A DNA stretch of 64,000 nucleotides from Marinobacter sp. F3R11 (GCF_003318275.1 NZ_QOCH01000003.1:284532-348531); one strand, 5' to 3'; numbered from the stretch's first letter, positions 26,003 to 36,133 are shown. Numbers and translations: made by a program. Notes: generated by a model from the sequence alone, not told the origin.

Positions 26003-27994
26003 CTAACTCTCCGGCAGTAAATTCTCCTCTGCAAGCCGGTCACGAATCTGATCCAGTGCCTCAGGATTGCCCAGAGCATCACGATTGTCGGCTTTACTGG
26101 AGCCGTTGATCAGACGGGCAACGGCCAGCTCTACTTTTTTACCGCTTCGGGTGTAGGGGATGTCCGGCACCTGAACAATGTGTCTGGGAACATGGCGTGG
26201 GCTCGCGCCCTGACGGATTCGGGCTTTGAGCTGTGTCAGCAAGTCGTCTGTAAGCTCCTGCCCTTCTGCCGGCACGACAAACAACACCACTTCTACGTCA
26301 CCGTCAATCTGGCGCCCGACTACCAGACTGTCTTTGATTGCCGGTTCCGTTTCTACCTGGCGGTAGATTTCTGCAGTGCCAATGCGTACACCGCCAGGGT
26401 TGAGTGTGGCATCAGAACGGCCATAGATGATGGCTCCACCGTGTTCCGTGAACTCAATAAAATCCCCATGAGCCCATACACCCGGGAAGCTGTCGAAGTA
26501 GGCAGCGCGATAGCGTTCGCCGTCGGCATCATCCCAGAAGGCAACGGGCATGGAGGGCAATGGCTGACGGCACACAAGTTCGCCACGGCCCTGGTCTACA
26601 GGTGTGCCATCATCGCCGTATGCAACGGCGTCGACGCCCAGCAAACTGCACTGTATTTCGCCCCGGCGTACCGGCAACATCGGGGTAGAGCCCACGAAAC
26701 ATCCGCAGATGTCCGTCCCCCCGGCGATGGAGCCGAGCAGTGCTTCAGGAGCACCTTTGCTGTACATCCAGTCGTAGTCTTCCGGAAGCAGGGGGGAACC
26801 GGTTGAAAAAACCACTCTCAGGTTGCTGAGATCAAGGGTTTCAGCCGGAGCCATTTCAGCCTTGCGACAACCCGCGATAAACCGGGCACTGGTGCCAAAA
26901 TGCGTAACTCTTTCGGCGGCAACTGTGTCCCACAGGAAGCTGAGACCGGGGTAGCCGGGCGAGCCGTCTACCGTAATAACAGTGGCCCCGGTCAGCAACG
27001 CCGAAGCTTGCCAGTTCCACATCATCCAGCCGCAGGTAGTGAAGTAGAGAAACCTGTCTTCCGGCCCTATATCTCCGTGTAGAATCAGTTCCTTGGCATG
27101 ATTTACCAGCAAGCCTGCTGTCCCGTGGACAATGCACTTGGGCTTACCCGTAGTGCCGGACGAATACAGAATATAGACGGGGTGATCCGGGTCGACCGGT
27201 GTAAAGGTGGGTTCCTGACCTGCACCGAAAGCAAGGGCATCATCCCAGGTAGTAACCAGGTCACCTGGCACAGCGGCTTCACCCGGGAGCTGCTCAACAC
27301 TGACAACACACTTGAGGGTTTTCAGACCGGCGATCAGTTCAGCAAAGTCGTTCTGGCGGGCAAAGGTCTTACCCCCGTACCCGTAGCCGTTTACCACGAT
27401 CAGCGCAGACGGCTCGATCTGACCAAATCTGTCCAGAATCGCACCTATGCCAAAATCCGGCGAGGCCGAACTCCAGATAGCACCAAGGCTGGTAGCCGCC
27501 AGCATACCTGTGATGGCTTCATAGCCATTAGTAACAACACCTGCAACCCGATTACCTTTCTGGATTCCTTTGCTGCGAAGAAACGCCTCCAGGGCGCCCA
27601 CATCGGCTTTCAGCTGGCCATAGGTGCGACGCAGAACAGGGCGCGTCTCACAGTAGGCCACAATAGCCTCCTGGTTGGCATGATCACCCTCCGCAAGCCG
27701 CAGCAGGTTAGCCGCAAAGTTGAGCTTCATGCCCGGAAACCACTCGGCACCAGGCATGTCGCGTTTGCCCAGGGCTTTGCTAGCGGGCGTTTCGCAAACC
27801 AGGCCGCAATACTCCCAGACACTGGACCAGAAAGTTTCCAGATCATTTACCGACCACCGGTGTAACGCGTGATAATCAGCAAAAGGACCCAGGCCCTGAT
27901 CTTCCAGCCAGGCTTTGAACCTGCCCATCCGGGCATTGTCCAGCGTAGCCCCGGAGGGAGTCCAGACTACGGGCGATTGTTCTGTATGGCTCAT
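26003..27994 (-). CDS. Acetoacetyl-CoA synthetase
   Basis: 663-aa ANL-superfamily ligase that activates acetoacetate to acetoacetyl-CoA with ATP. The AMP-binding signature YILYSSGTTGKPKCIVH is present, together with GTDICGCFVG and the C-terminal hinge region and catalytic Lys (YTRSGKKVE). Length and order match acetoacetyl-CoA synthetases rather than acetyl-CoA synthetase. It is the last gene of the TRAP-bdhA operon, starting 16 bases after the bdhA stop with GGAG at 6 bases. It completes conversion of 3-hydroxybutyrate to a central thioester. Confidence 0.93.
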   Translation of the reverse strand: MSHTEQSPVVWTPSGATLDNARMGRFKAWLEDQGLGPFADYHALHRWSVNDLETFWSSVWEYCGLVCETPASKALGKRDMPGAEWFPGMKLNFAANLLRLAEGDHANQEAIVAYCETRPVLRRTYGQLKADVGALEAFLRSKGIQKGNRVAGVVTNGYEAITGMLAATSLGAIWSSASPDFGIGAILDRFGQIEPSALIVVNGYGYGGKTFARQNDFAELIAGLKTLKCVVSVEQLPGEAAVPGDLVTTWDDALAFGAGQEPTFTPVDPDHPVYILYSSGTTGKPKCIVHGTAGLLVNHAKELILHGDIGPEDRFLYFTTCGWMMWNWQASALLTGATVITVDGSPGYPGLSFLWDTVAAERVTHFGTSARFIAGCRKAEMAPAETLDLSNLRVVFSTGSPLLPEDYDWMYSKGAPEALLGSIAGGTDICGCFVGSTPMLPVRRGEIQCSLLGVDAVAYGDDGTPVDQGRGELVCRQPLPSMPVAFWDDADGERYRAAYFDSFPGVWAHGDFIEFTEHGGAIIYGRSDATLNPGGVRIGTAEIYRQVETEPAIKDSLVVGRQIDGDVEVVLFVVPAEGQELTDDLLTQLKARIRQGASPRHVPRHIVQVPDIPYTRSGKKVELAVARLINGSSKADNRDALGNPEALDQIRDRLAEENLLPES

Positions 27995-28010
27995 CCGTCG
28001 CTCCTGTTGC

Positions 28011-28790
28011 TTACTGCATGTGCCAGCCGTGGCTGACAACAATAGATTGGCCAGTAAGGGCGGCCGAAGGGAAGGCTGCAAGGTGCACCGCCATTTCGGA
28101 AACATCTTCCAGCGTCGTAAACTTACCGTCCACTGTGTTCTTCAGCATGACCTTGCTGATGACCTCTTCCTCCGAAAGCCCGAGTTCTTTTGCCTGTTCC
28201 GGAATCTGCTTGTCTACCAAAGGCGTTCTCACAAAGCCCGGGCAAATGATATTGCTGCGCACACCGTATTCGGCACCTTCTTTCGCAACCGCACGGCATA
28301 ACCCCAGCATACCGTGTTTCGCGGCAACGTATGGCGCTTTGAGAGGGGACGCTTCCAGCGAGTGCACGGATCCCATATACAACATGGTCCCGCCGTTGCT
28401 GGCGTACATATGCTTAAGGGCCTCCCGTGTTACCAGAAAGGCTCCATCAAGGTGCACATTCACCACCCGGCGCCAATCTGAATAGGCCAGTTTGTGTATT
28501 GGGTCTATATGCTGGATACCTGCGTTAGCGACAGCGATATCCAGACCACCCCAGGCTTTCACAACTGCAGCCACACCCTTTTCAACAGCCACCTCGTCAG
28601 TCACGTCCATAGCCAGAGCCATTGCTGCCCCCCCGGCTTTTTCAATAGCGTCAACGGCCTCTTGTGCGCTTTCGAGGGTAAGGTCCGCCACCGCTACACG
28701 GGCACCTTCACGACCATAATGTTCGGCAATTGCCCGGCCAATACCACGCCCGGCGCCAGTAATCAGTGCAACTCGATTTTCGAGACGCAT
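28011..28790 (-). CDS. bdhA: D-3-hydroxybutyrate dehydrogenase
   Basis: 259-aa short-chain dehydrogenase oxidising (R)-3-hydroxybutyrate to acetoacetate with NAD+. Motifs: TGAGRGIG cofactor loop, NAGIQH, catalytic Ser in MGSVHS and Y-x3-K in YVAAKHG. The substrate-lid segment [17 protein letters not shown] is characteristic of bacterial BDH. It lies between dctM and acetoacetyl-CoA synthetase on the minus strand, 50 bases after dctM. Confidence 0.95.
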   Translation of the reverse strand: MRLENRVALITGAGRGIGRAIAEHYGREGARVAVADLTLESAQEAVDAIEKAGGAAMALAMDVTDEVAVEKGVAAVVKAWGGLDIAVANAGIQHIDPIHKLAYSDWRRVVNVHLDGAFLVTREALKHMYASNGGTMLYMGSVHSLEASPLKAPYVAAKHGMLGLCRAVAKEGAEYGVRSNIICPGFVRTPLVDKQIPEQAKELGLSEEEVISKVMLKNTVDGKFTTLEDVSEMAVHLAAFPSAALTGQSIVVSHGWHMQ

Positions 28791-28840
28791 AGTGTTTGTC
28801 TCCCGGTTATTATCAAAAATTCCCTTGAAAATTCCCTGTT

Positions 28841-30211
28841 TCAGGAACCCCCATAGACTTCGTTAGGTAGCCAGGTCGCCAGCGGGGCAAACCAGAACAC
28901 CAGAGCCAGCGCCAACAACTGCAAGGCAATGAACGGCAGCACACCCAGATAGATATGCCGGGTGGTAATACCTGGCGGACATACACCTTTGATATAGAAA
29001 AGTGAAAAGCCAACCGGTGGCGTCAGGAAGGAGGTCTGCAGGCACATGGCAAACATGATGGCAAACCAAACGGGCTCAACACCCAACTTGAACAGTACCG
29101 GTGCCACCAGAGGCAAAACGATCAGAGTAATTTCCACCCAGTCCAGGAAAAACCCGAGCAGAAACGTTATGAACAATACCGTCAGCAGAACACCAGTGGT
29201 GCCAAATGGCAGACCGGTAATAGCGCCCTCAATGACTTCATCACCACCAAGCCCTCGCAGTACCGAAGCAAAGACCGTAGCACCAATAAAAATGCCGAAG
29301 ATAAACGCCGAGGTACGGCTGGTCTGATACAGAGACTCCTTCAGGGTCTCCATATCCAGGCGTTTGCTGACAAACGCCATGAGCAGGGCACCACCCGCAC
29401 CTACCGCAGAGGCTTCAGTGGTTGTGGCTATACCGAAAAAGATGGAGCCAAGCACAGAAACGATCAGCACCATAGGCGGCAACACCGCCCAGATCACACC
29501 CAGCCAGGCGCGGGCATCGAGACGCTGACGGTTCACAGGCGCGGGAGCGAGATCTTTCTTTATGTAGGAGGCAATGATGATATAGAGAACATAGAGCATC
29601 GCCAGCATAACGCCGGGTATCAACGCACCCATGAACAATTTGCCCACAGATGCATCCGGGGTACCAAGCCGGTCAGCCATCAACACCAGCATGATGCTTG
29701 GGGGAACCAGGATACCAAGCGTACCGACAGAACACGCAGTTCCCACTGCCAGCGACTTGTTATAGTTGGCCTGCATCATGGGCCCCAGTGACAGCATGCC
29801 CAGCAATACAACAGACGCTCCGACAATACCGGTGGAAGCTGCAAGCAACACGCCTACAAGCACCACAGTAATCGCATAACCACCACGCAACCCGCCAAGC
29901 ACCCGCACCAGGCTGTGCATCAGTTTCTCTGCAATGCCTGAACGATCAAGCATGATGCCCATAAATATAAACATGGGCAGAGCCACCATCAGCTCATTAG
30001 CGACAATGCCATAAATCCTGGCATCCAGAACGCCAATCGTACCCTGCCAGGTAAACCACAGAGGAGAATCCAGGTACTCGACCATAACGTGGCCGATAAT
30101 ACCGAATACAAGACCAATGCCCGCCAGTGACCATGCAACCGGGAAACCCGACAGCAAGAGCACCATAAAGCTGGCGAACATGGCGATAACAAGAATCGCT
30201 TCTACACCCAT
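28841..30211 (-). CDS. dctM: TRAP transporter large permease (DctM type)
   Basis: 456-aa inner-membrane protein with about 12 TM helices, the ion-coupled translocation subunit of a TRAP transporter. It works with DctQ (17 bp upstream) and the DctP-type binding protein. Since the same operon continues into bdhA and acetoacetyl-CoA synthetase, the likely cargo is 3-hydroxybutyrate or a close hydroxy/oxo acid (inference). Na+ coupling is usual in the family. Confidence 0.93.
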   Translation of the reverse strand: MGVEAILVIAMFASFMVLLLSGFPVAWSLAGIGLVFGIIGHVMVEYLDSPLWFTWQGTIGVLDARIYGIVANELMVALPMFIFMGIMLDRSGIAEKLMHSLVRVLGGLRGGYAITVVLVGVLLAASTGIVGASVVLLGMLSLGPMMQANYNKSLAVGTACSVGTLGILVPPSIMLVLMADRLGTPDASVGKLFMGALIPGVMLAMLYVLYIIIASYIKKDLAPAPVNRQRLDARAWLGVIWAVLPPMVLIVSVLGSIFFGIATTTEASAVGAGGALLMAFVSKRLDMETLKESLYQTSRTSAFIFGIFIGATVFASVLRGLGGDEVIEGAITGLPFGTTGVLLTVLFITFLLGFFLDWVEITLIVLPLVAPVLFKLGVEPVWFAIMFAMCLQTSFLTPPVGFSLFYIKGVCPPGITTRHIYLGVLPFIALQLLALALVFWFAPLATWLPNEVYGGS

Positions 30212-30228
30212 GACGATAGCCTCGCGGT

Positions 30229-30846
30229 TCAGGGATTAGGATGGCCGACGGAGTGCCGGTCATCGTAGGGAGGCACAATGGCCCTGGGAAAACGGAACAG
30301 GAAGGTGGCGCAACGCGAGGCACGGGACACCAGGGCAATCATCACAAACGCCAGTCCGAGTGGCAGCATGCTTTTGAAAATAAACCGGTAAGGCAGACCG
30401 CTGGGTGCCTGGGAGTGTTCCATATAAGTCCACGCCGTCCAGGCGTAGGGCACCATCGCACTGATCATCAGCGCAATAATAGGCAGGGCCAGTAAAAAGA
30501 TACCCAGAAGCTCGATAACAGCCTGAGCTTTAGGGCTGAACTTCTCCCTCAATACGTCAACACGGACATGGTCATCACGGACAACCGCGTATCCCAGTGT
30601 CAGCATGGTCGCGGTACCAAACAGGTGCCAGGATAGTTCCTCAAGTGCTATAGAGCCCTGAGACATTACATAGCGGGAGAAAACGTTGAGCAGAATTACG
30701 ATCAACACTCCGATCCATAACCAGGAGGCAAGGCGGCCCACGGCAACAACCACTCGGTCAAGATGCCAGGACAGCGCGTTAGTCGGAAGTGTATCGGTGC
30801 CGGATGCCGGGGCCTGGTTATCCCCGGAGACATTGGTATCAGTCAC
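30229..30846 (-). CDS. dctQ: TRAP transporter small permease (DctQ type)
   Basis: 205 aa with four predicted TM helices and extended hydrophilic ends. It is the DctQ partner that scaffolds the large permease; LEELSWHLFGTATMLTLGY and DDHVRVDVLRE are typical of the family. It lies 79 bases after the binding-protein gene. That gap carries a strong hairpin which may set the ratio of binding protein to permease. Confidence 0.9.
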   Translation of the reverse strand: MTDTNVSGDNQAPASGTDTLPTNALSWHLDRVVVAVGRLASWLWIGVLIVILLNVFSRYVMSQGSIALEELSWHLFGTATMLTLGYAVVRDDHVRVDVLREKFSPKAQAVIELLGIFLLALPIIALMISAMVPYAWTAWTYMEHSQAPSGLPYRFIFKSMLPLGLAFVMIALVSRASRCATFLFRFPRAIVPPYDDRHSVGHPNP

Positions 30847-30880
30847 AAAAACCTCGGATTTTCCGGATGCAGGGCAGGAA

Positions 30881-30906
30881 GCGGGTAACGGTCAACCGTT
30901 ACCCGC
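30881..30906 (-). promoter_or_regulatory. 11-bp stem-loop between dctP and dctQ
   Basis: GCGGGTAACGG pairs perfectly with CCGTTACCCGC around a 4-nt loop. There is no T run on the minus strand, so it is not a terminator. Intercistronic hairpins after binding-protein genes are known to protect the upstream message (as in malE-malF), giving more binding protein than permease. Confidence 0.65.
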
Positions 30907-30925
30907 AGTGAACATCATCCGTTGA

Positions 30926-32011
30926 TCAATCGTACTTGTAGAAATCCCGCGGCAGGTAGCCATTGGAGTGCCAGATGGAGTGATGTTCCATGAAGTCGCG
31001 CTGACTGGTCAGCACGCGATTGAACATTTCGTCCTCGGCAGCAATCTCGTCCAGTACCTCGTTGGTAACCTTCTGCAGCTCGCGTAGCACAGGCTCGGGG
31101 AGAGTCTGGGCATTTACGCCTTCTTTTTCGTAGTCACGAAGTGCTGTTGGCTGTGCCCACTCGCTCTCGGCAAAGCCTTTGAGCGTTGCAGCTTCGCAGC
31201 CCATTTCGATGAGTGCGCGGCTCTGGGGCTCAAGTCCATCCCACACATCCTTGTTCACCAGAAGGTGGGAAGTGGTCAGCGTCTGATGCCAGCCAGGCAT
31301 GATGTAGTTCTTGATGATCTGGTCCAGGCCCAGCATTTTATCAATGGCAGGCTGAGAGAACTCTGTTGCATCAATAGTTTTGCGCTCAAGCGCCTGATAA
31401 ATTTCGCCGCCTGGCACCATGGTTACCGAGGCGCCCAGTTTCTCCAGCACCTTGCCACCGATACCGGCAAAACGAATTTTCAGACCGTCAAAATCTTCCA
31501 CTCCCTTGATAGGATTGGCGAACCAGCCAGCACCTTCAGGCCCGATAATACTGCACAGCATCGGATGGATATTGCGCTTGGCGTAGATTTCTTCAAGCAG
31601 GGCACGGCCATCACCCTGATAGTACCAGGCCAGGTAAGCCGGTGGTTCCATGTTGAAGGGGGCGCCGGAATAAAGCGGCAAGGCCGGGATGGTACCCTGG
31701 TCATAGCCCACCCAGGTATAACCCGCAGGATACTTTCCACTGCCCACAGCATCCATGATTTCAAACGGAGGAACCAATTCATTGGGCTCGTAATAACGCA
31801 GTTGGACATCACCACCAGAGATTGTCTTGAGATTCTCTGTCAGATGCTTAACCGGTGTTGTCAGGCCCACAAGATGTGAGGGGAAAGCCAGAGGAACCTG
31901 CCAACGGATTTTTTCAGCCGCCAGCGCATCGCTGCTGATCATGGCACCTGTCATCAGGGCTGCGGCACTAATGCCCAGAGTCAAACCGGAAAGCTTTTGC
32001 TTGATAGACAT
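30926..32011 (-). CDS. dctP: TRAP transporter substrate-binding protein (DctP/TakP-like)
   Basis: 361 aa with a Sec signal peptide cleaved near residue 32 (SSDALA|AEKI). Mature features match the larger TRAP receptors such as TakP: GLKIRFAGIGGKVLEKLGAS carries the conserved ligand-binding Arg, and PGGEIYQALERKTIDATEF follows. It is the first gene of the five-gene 3HB operon. A sigma54-type promoter lies about 175 bp upstream. TakP binds 2-oxo acids; here 3-hydroxybutyrate is the inferred ligand. Confidence 0.92.
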   Translation of the reverse strand: MSIKQKLSGLTLGISAAALMTGAMISSDALAAEKIRWQVPLAFPSHLVGLTTPVKHLTENLKTISGGDVQLRYYEPNELVPPFEIMDAVGSGKYPAGYTWVGYDQGTIPALPLYSGAPFNMEPPAYLAWYYQGDGRALLEEIYAKRNIHPMLCSIIGPEGAGWFANPIKGVEDFDGLKIRFAGIGGKVLEKLGASVTMVPGGEIYQALERKTIDATEFSQPAIDKMLGLDQIIKNYIMPGWHQTLTTSHLLVNKDVWDGLEPQSRALIEMGCEAATLKGFAESEWAQPTALRDYEKEGVNAQTLPEPVLRELQKVTNEVLDEIAAEDEMFNRVLTSQRDFMEHHSIWHSNGYLPRDFYKYD

Positions 32012-32186
32012 GAAGATGATCCTTCTTGTTGTTGTATACGGCCCAGGGCTCGTTGGCCCGGAAGGCCTGGTCTGAGATTCAGCCAGAATAAGCAGAAAAC
32101 GCAGGCGGCATTAGTATCCGGGGGGTCCTACGCTTGGCGCCAGCCTTGTTTTCTGCATTGTTCTGACGTCCTGCATTCATGTATAA

Positions 32187-32201
32187 GCAGAGACTATGCC
32201 A
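32187..32201 (-). promoter_or_regulatory. Sigma54 (-24/-12) promoter of the TRAP-bdhA operon
   Basis: The minus strand reads TGGCATAGTCTCTGC. The invariant GG and GC are exactly 10 bp apart, and the -24 box TGGCA is full. Its own activator gene is adjacent, and two 18-bp dyads lie 63 and 126 bp upstream. The leader to dctP would be about 165 nt. Confidence 0.75.
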
Positions 32202-32220
32202 AGGAATTTTTTAGGTTATT

Positions 32221-32233
32221 TATCAAATAGTTA
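32221..32233 (+). promoter_or_regulatory. IHF-type site between sigma54 promoter and enhancer dyads
   Basis: TATCAAATAGTTA matches the IHF consensus WATCAANNNNTTR at every fixed position. It lies in an AT-rich tract between promoter and enhancers, where IHF usually bends DNA for sigma54 activation. Confidence 0.6.
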
Positions 32234-32263
32234 TAAAAATCCCAAAATCAATTAAATTTTAAA

Positions 32264-32281
32264 TGTCCGATATTCCGGACA
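32264..32281. promoter_or_regulatory. Enhancer dyad 1 (TGTCC-N8-GGACA)
   Basis: 18-bp inverted repeat TGTCCGATATTCCGGACA. Its near edge is 63 bp from the -24 box of the TRAP operon promoter. The same motif and distance recur before the oligomer-hydrolase gene. Confidence 0.75.
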
Positions 32282-32326
32282 ACACAATGCCATGGTCGTA
32301 CGTACTTGTACAGATATCAAGACACC

Positions 32327-32344
32327 TGTCCGGAAATCAGGACA
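32327..32344. promoter_or_regulatory. Enhancer dyad 2, overlapping the 3' end of the regulator gene
   Basis: TGTCCGGAAATCAGGACA, 63 bp (six helical turns) beyond dyad 1. It overlaps the last two codons and the stop of the sigma54 regulator gene. Confidence 0.75.
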
Positions 32345-33782
32345 TCCTGGCCAGTTTTTCATACAGTACCGAGCGGGAAATACCCAGCAACCGGGCAGCT
32401 TTGGTCCGATTACCTCTGGTTGCGACCAGCGCCTCTTCTATGGCCTGAGCTTCTGCCTCTGCCAGCGTTTCCGCCAAGGGCCTGACTGGCCGCGACGCCA
32501 TTTCCGGCGCAGGGCGCGCGCCATACCGGGGCAGCACTTTAAATATGGCGTCTGCATCCAGCACGCCACCTTCCTCTCCCATGGTCAGGGCTCTCTCCAG
32601 CACATTACGCAGTTCGCGAATGTTCCCGGGCCAGTCATAGCTGGCCAGAGCTGCCACACCCGCATCAGTAATCTCTGCGCGCATATCCAGCCCTTCGCTG
32701 AGTTCCCATAACAGGGTTTCGCACAGTAACCCAAGATCAACGAGGCGATCTCTGAGAGGAGGTATGGGGATTTCCAGCACGTTAAGCCGGTAGTACAGAT
32801 CCGACCGGAAACTCCCGTCAGCAATCATGGCTTCGAGATTCCGGCTGGTTGCCGCTATAACCCTGACATCCACTGAGACAACCTTGTTGGAGCCCAGCGG
32901 TTCAACCTCTCCTTCCTGCAGCGCCCGCAACAGTTTGGCCTGCAAGGGCAATGGCATATCACCGACTTCGTCAAGGAACAGCGTGCCGCCGTTGGCAAGC
33001 TGGAATTTTCCTTCCCGGAACTTGCGATCGGCTCCGGTATAGGCGCCCGGTGCTACGCCGAAGAACTCGGCTTCCAGCAGATTATCGGGAATCGCCGCCA
33101 CGTTCACACCAACAAAGGGCTTCTCGGCCCGGCTGGAGACGGAGTGGATTGCCTGCGCCAGCACTTCCTTACCGGTACCTGTTTCTCCCAGCAACAGCAC
33201 CGCCATTTCACGGCCGGCTGCCAGGCGCGCCCGACGCTTGACCTCAAGCGCACCGGGACTCGCGCCGACAAAATCTCCGAGGCTATACCTCGTGCTCCTG
33301 GCCTTTTTAGCTAACGCCTTGCGAGCCGCAACCAGATCCTGATGCAAGCGCCGGTGCTTGCTGACCAGCGGCGTAAGCGGTTGCAGATCGTCATAAAGTA
33401 CGAAAGCCACAGCACCTTCAATCTCTCCCGCTTCGTTATAAAACGGCAACCGGGTAACCACCAGTTGCTGCTGCTGGTGTTCCATAATGTCGAGGAGTAA
33501 TGGTTTACCGGTTTCCACAACTTCCGGCATACGGGTTTCAGGAATCACCTGGCGTACCGGGCGGCCGATGGCATTGACGTGGCTATCCAGACCCAACAAC
33601 TGGGAATAACTGTTGTTTATCCAGGTAATGCGAGCGTCGCGATCAACAGCAATTGCGCCTGCACTGGCTTCCTCGAACATGGGGAAGAGCGCTTCAATAA
33701 GATCCCGGGTCAGCCCGTTTTTATTTTTATCACCAAACAACTCTGTCATGTAACGCGTACCACCGGGTTCAATATCATTCAT
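32337..33782 (-). CDS. Sigma54-dependent enhancer-binding regulator of 3-hydroxybutyrate genes (HbcR-like)
   Basis: 481 aa. A PAS-type sensor (about 35-140) precedes the AAA+ domain, with Walker A GETGTGKE, sigma54-contact loop GAYTGA (Tyr variant of GAFTGA) and LFLDEVGDMP. The C-terminal Fis-type HTH reads GNRTKAARLLGISRSVLYEKL. It sits between the oligomer hydrolase and the TRAP-bdhA operon, both with sigma54-type promoters and TGTCC-N8-GGACA dyads. In Pseudomonas an enhancer-binding protein (HbcR) controls 3HB genes, so the same role is proposed. ATG 33782 (AGGG at 8 bases) is used; ATG 33749 is an alternative. Confidence 0.85.
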   Translation of the reverse strand: MNDIEPGGTRYMTELFGDKNKNGLTRDLIEALFPMFEEASAGAIAVDRDARITWINNSYSQLLGLDSHVNAIGRPVRQVIPETRMPEVVETGKPLLLDIMEHQQQQLVVTRLPFYNEAGEIEGAVAFVLYDDLQPLTPLVSKHRRLHQDLVAARKALAKKARSTRYSLGDFVGASPGALEVKRRARLAAGREMAVLLLGETGTGKEVLAQAIHSVSSRAEKPFVGVNVAAIPDNLLEAEFFGVAPGAYTGADRKFREGKFQLANGGTLFLDEVGDMPLPLQAKLLRALQEGEVEPLGSNKVVSVDVRVIAATSRNLEAMIADGSFRSDLYYRLNVLEIPIPPLRDRLVDLGLLCETLLWELSEGLDMRAEITDAGVAALASYDWPGNIRELRNVLERALTMGEEGGVLDADAIFKVLPRYGARPAPEMASRPVRPLAETLAEAEAQAIEEALVATRGNRTKAARLLGISRSVLYEKLARMS

Positions 33783-33795
33783 GATGAAAGCCCTG

Positions 33796-33814
33796 CACCC
33801 GGCAAAGCCGGGTG
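33796..33814 (-). promoter_or_regulatory. Stem-loop between oligomer hydrolase and regulator genes
   Basis: CACCCGGC/GCCGGGTG, 8 bp with a 3-nt loop, 14 bases before the regulator start. There is no T run. It could be a weak terminator of the upstream gene or a translation control element of the regulator. Confidence 0.45.
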
Positions 33815-33887
33815 TGTTGTCGGAAGTATATGGTCCTCCCTGCAGCGCGAGCAAATGAGAGGACCCGCGCAATGATCAAAAACGTTC

Positions 33888-35993
33888 TTATTCCGGGATG
33901 CGTAACTCGTCATCCACCAGGCTGATACGATCTTCATCAGCAGGTTCATCTGCTATCCCGGGTAAGTTGCTCTGAGCCAGCGGCGTGGAGAGGTCTCCCC
34001 GCGGAACAGCCCGGACCACCTGACTTGGAGGCAACGTGGCTCCATTGGCCAGGCGCTCCCACACCAGATCCAGTGCCTGGAAGTAGTAGTGATGCAGCGG
34101 TATGTAACGGTCACCAACACCCGGGAACTGGTTCAGTACATCGAGGTGGTGCGCGTTGAGTACTTCGTAATAACGAAGTTCGCTGGCAGCGCCTTCAACC
34201 CGCTGATTAAGGGCATAATAGGGCCGGGATGTATGGTTAATGGGCAGAACGGCATCTGCTCGACCAGTCACAAACACGGCCGGTTTGCCACGCAGGTTTC
34301 CGGTGGCACGTACTTCCTCGATACCCCCGGCAATTGCATTCGCAAGCGCTGCATCATCACCAGACAAGGGATTTCCGGTAACAACATCGTAGCCCAACGC
34401 CAGGCTGTGCAGGCATAACAATGCATCAAGACCATAATCGACCGAGCTACTACTGGGCGAAGCGCTTGCAGCCAGTGCCGTAGGCTGTCCTTCGGCGGTA
34501 TCGTATACGATAGAAACACCAGCTGTAGGTGGAATGCCGTTGCTGGTTGCAAATGCCGCCGCTTCTGCAGCCTCTGCAAGCGGGGTAACTGCACCCGCAA
34601 CATCTGTGGCAGCCATACTCAGACCACATACGCGATCTTCAACGCCTGCACGCCCATAGGCATTTGCGTAGGTCATAGAGATGCTTTGGGCAACATTGGA
34701 TGCGAAGTGCACCGGAGCCAGCAGGTTCTGCTCGGGCTGGATGCCGAAGTCCTCATTCAGGATGCGCAGCGCATCTGTGGCACGCTCGTCGTTATCTGCA
34801 CCAGTGACCAGGCCCTTGTTGGCCAGAGAGTTACAGATATTCTCGCGGACCTCTTGTGCGTTCAGCACATTCAACGGAGCCAGGTCACGTATAGCCGGAG
34901 CATTGTTGGCACACCCCTGGTATACCGCCAGCGCCGTGGTGTATTCCAACAGGCTTCTGCTGTGTTCCGTAATGGCTGCGCCAGCACCCTGCCTGATGGT
35001 GAATCCGGTATCCACAACCGGATTTACATTAGGCTCCGAGACGGCAACACCATCAATCAGGCCGTTTGTGTCCTGTTCGGCCGCGCGTACCGAAGAGCCG
35101 CCACCGTTGGAAACACTTGAAGCAATTACCAGCGTGTTTTCCGGCGTGATAGCGTCAACGTTATCGTCACTGCCAAATTGCTCATTCAGGGCCCAGAACC
35201 CGAACTCGACAGACTGCAGCACATGGCGCCCCCAGTCAGCTTCCGGGTTGGCTTTTGAATGTGCGTGTTTCCAGGCGAAACGGTCTGGCCAGGCAGCGTT
35301 GAAATCACTGCGTTCGGCATCCGTCAGGTCAGCACGAAACTGCACAGTTTCATCAGCTGTTGTCAGCGTGCCATCAATACGCTGGGCCGTACTGGTTTCC
35401 ATATTGTAGGCACCAGTGCCACTGCCTTTATCAGTGTAGACCACGGCACAGCCCTTTTTCAGACCCCACTCTCCGGCAGTCCCAATCGCCCCATAAATAC
35501 CCCGGGAGCCGGAAGAGGGGGCGGTAATCATGCATGGGTTCTGCGTGTCGAAACTATCCGGTATCTGAGCCATCACTGTGACGGGCACATCACTGCCGGA
35601 AACGGTCATAAAGGCAAGGTACTCATGGCCCGGGACCAGCCCTTCGGGTCCAGTTACGCTGCCAACGCCGGGACCGAAGAACTCTCCGTACCCTCCGCCA
35701 ACGGATGTATCTACCAGGGCTCGATAATTATTGTAGATTGCAAGCCGGCGCAGTTCGGCTGCAGTAGGATTCAGAGTGTCGGCAAAGGTAGGTGCGGCGC
35801 CACTCAGACCGGTAGCGCCCAGGCCCGCCGTCAGCAGATCATCAGTAATACCGTCGTATTGTTTGTGCTGGATATCGCCCAGAATAAAGCCGGGCACCTG
35901 ATTTACCTCAGGAGTGTCGTTGTCACTGTCATTGCAGGCACTCAAAACAAAGCCTGTAGCGCCGATCAGCGTACAGATCATGATACGTTTCAT
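33888..35993 (-). CDS. D-3-hydroxybutyrate oligomer hydrolase, lipoprotein
   Basis: 701 aa of the 3HB-oligomer hydrolase family, which cleaves soluble PHB oligomers to monomers. A type II signal peptide ends in lipobox LSAC (Cys 20), followed by NDSDND, so the mature protein should be anchored in the outer membrane. The probable nucleophile is Ser in [13 protein letters not shown]. Start ATG 35993 has AGGA at 7 bases. A sigma54-type promoter (36057-36071) and two dyads lie upstream, sharing the regulator of the TRAP-bdhA operon. It supplies monomers for that transporter. Confidence 0.9.
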   Translation of the reverse strand: MKRIMICTLIGATGFVLSACNDSDNDTPEVNQVPGFILGDIQHKQYDGITDDLLTAGLGATGLSGAAPTFADTLNPTAAELRRLAIYNNYRALVDTSVGGGYGEFFGPGVGSVTGPEGLVPGHEYLAFMTVSGSDVPVTVMAQIPDSFDTQNPCMITAPSSGSRGIYGAIGTAGEWGLKKGCAVVYTDKGSGTGAYNMETSTAQRIDGTLTTADETVQFRADLTDAERSDFNAAWPDRFAWKHAHSKANPEADWGRHVLQSVEFGFWALNEQFGSDDNVDAITPENTLVIASSVSNGGGSSVRAAEQDTNGLIDGVAVSEPNVNPVVDTGFTIRQGAGAAITEHSRSLLEYTTALAVYQGCANNAPAIRDLAPLNVLNAQEVRENICNSLANKGLVTGADNDERATDALRILNEDFGIQPEQNLLAPVHFASNVAQSISMTYANAYGRAGVEDRVCGLSMAATDVAGAVTPLAEAAEAAAFATSNGIPPTAGVSIVYDTAEGQPTALAASASPSSSSVDYGLDALLCLHSLALGYDVVTGNPLSGDDAALANAIAGGIEEVRATGNLRGKPAVFVTGRADAVLPINHTSRPYYALNQRVEGAASELRYYEVLNAHHLDVLNQFPGVGDRYIPLHHYYFQALDLVWERLANGATLPPSQVVRAVPRGDLSTPLAQSNLPGIADEPADEDRISLVDDELRIPE

Positions 35994-36056
35994 GGTCGTT
36001 CCTTATTTTGTTGTTGTTAAGAACGGGTCGGGACCACGACCCGAAACGACCTCCAT

Positions 36057-36071
36057 GCGCCTCCTGTGCCA
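36057..36071 (-). promoter_or_regulatory. Sigma54 (-24/-12) promoter of the oligomer hydrolase
   Basis: The minus strand reads TGGCACAGGAGGCGC: a perfect TGGCAC -24 box, with GG and GC 10 bp apart. The -12 box (GCGC) is weaker than TTGC. The leader of about 52 nt contains a 6-bp hairpin (GGGTCG 36025-36030 / CGACCC 36037-36042). Confidence 0.7.
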
Positions 36072-36133
36072 TGATTATATCTTTATGTTTTTATTGGCTA
36101 TTTTTTAAATCTTCTTTGCCCGGAACGTATAGC

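Noticed and set aside
34681..35409. Plus-strand frame of 242 codons
   Set aside because: Antisense to the 3HB-oligomer hydrolase, with no SD and no domain.
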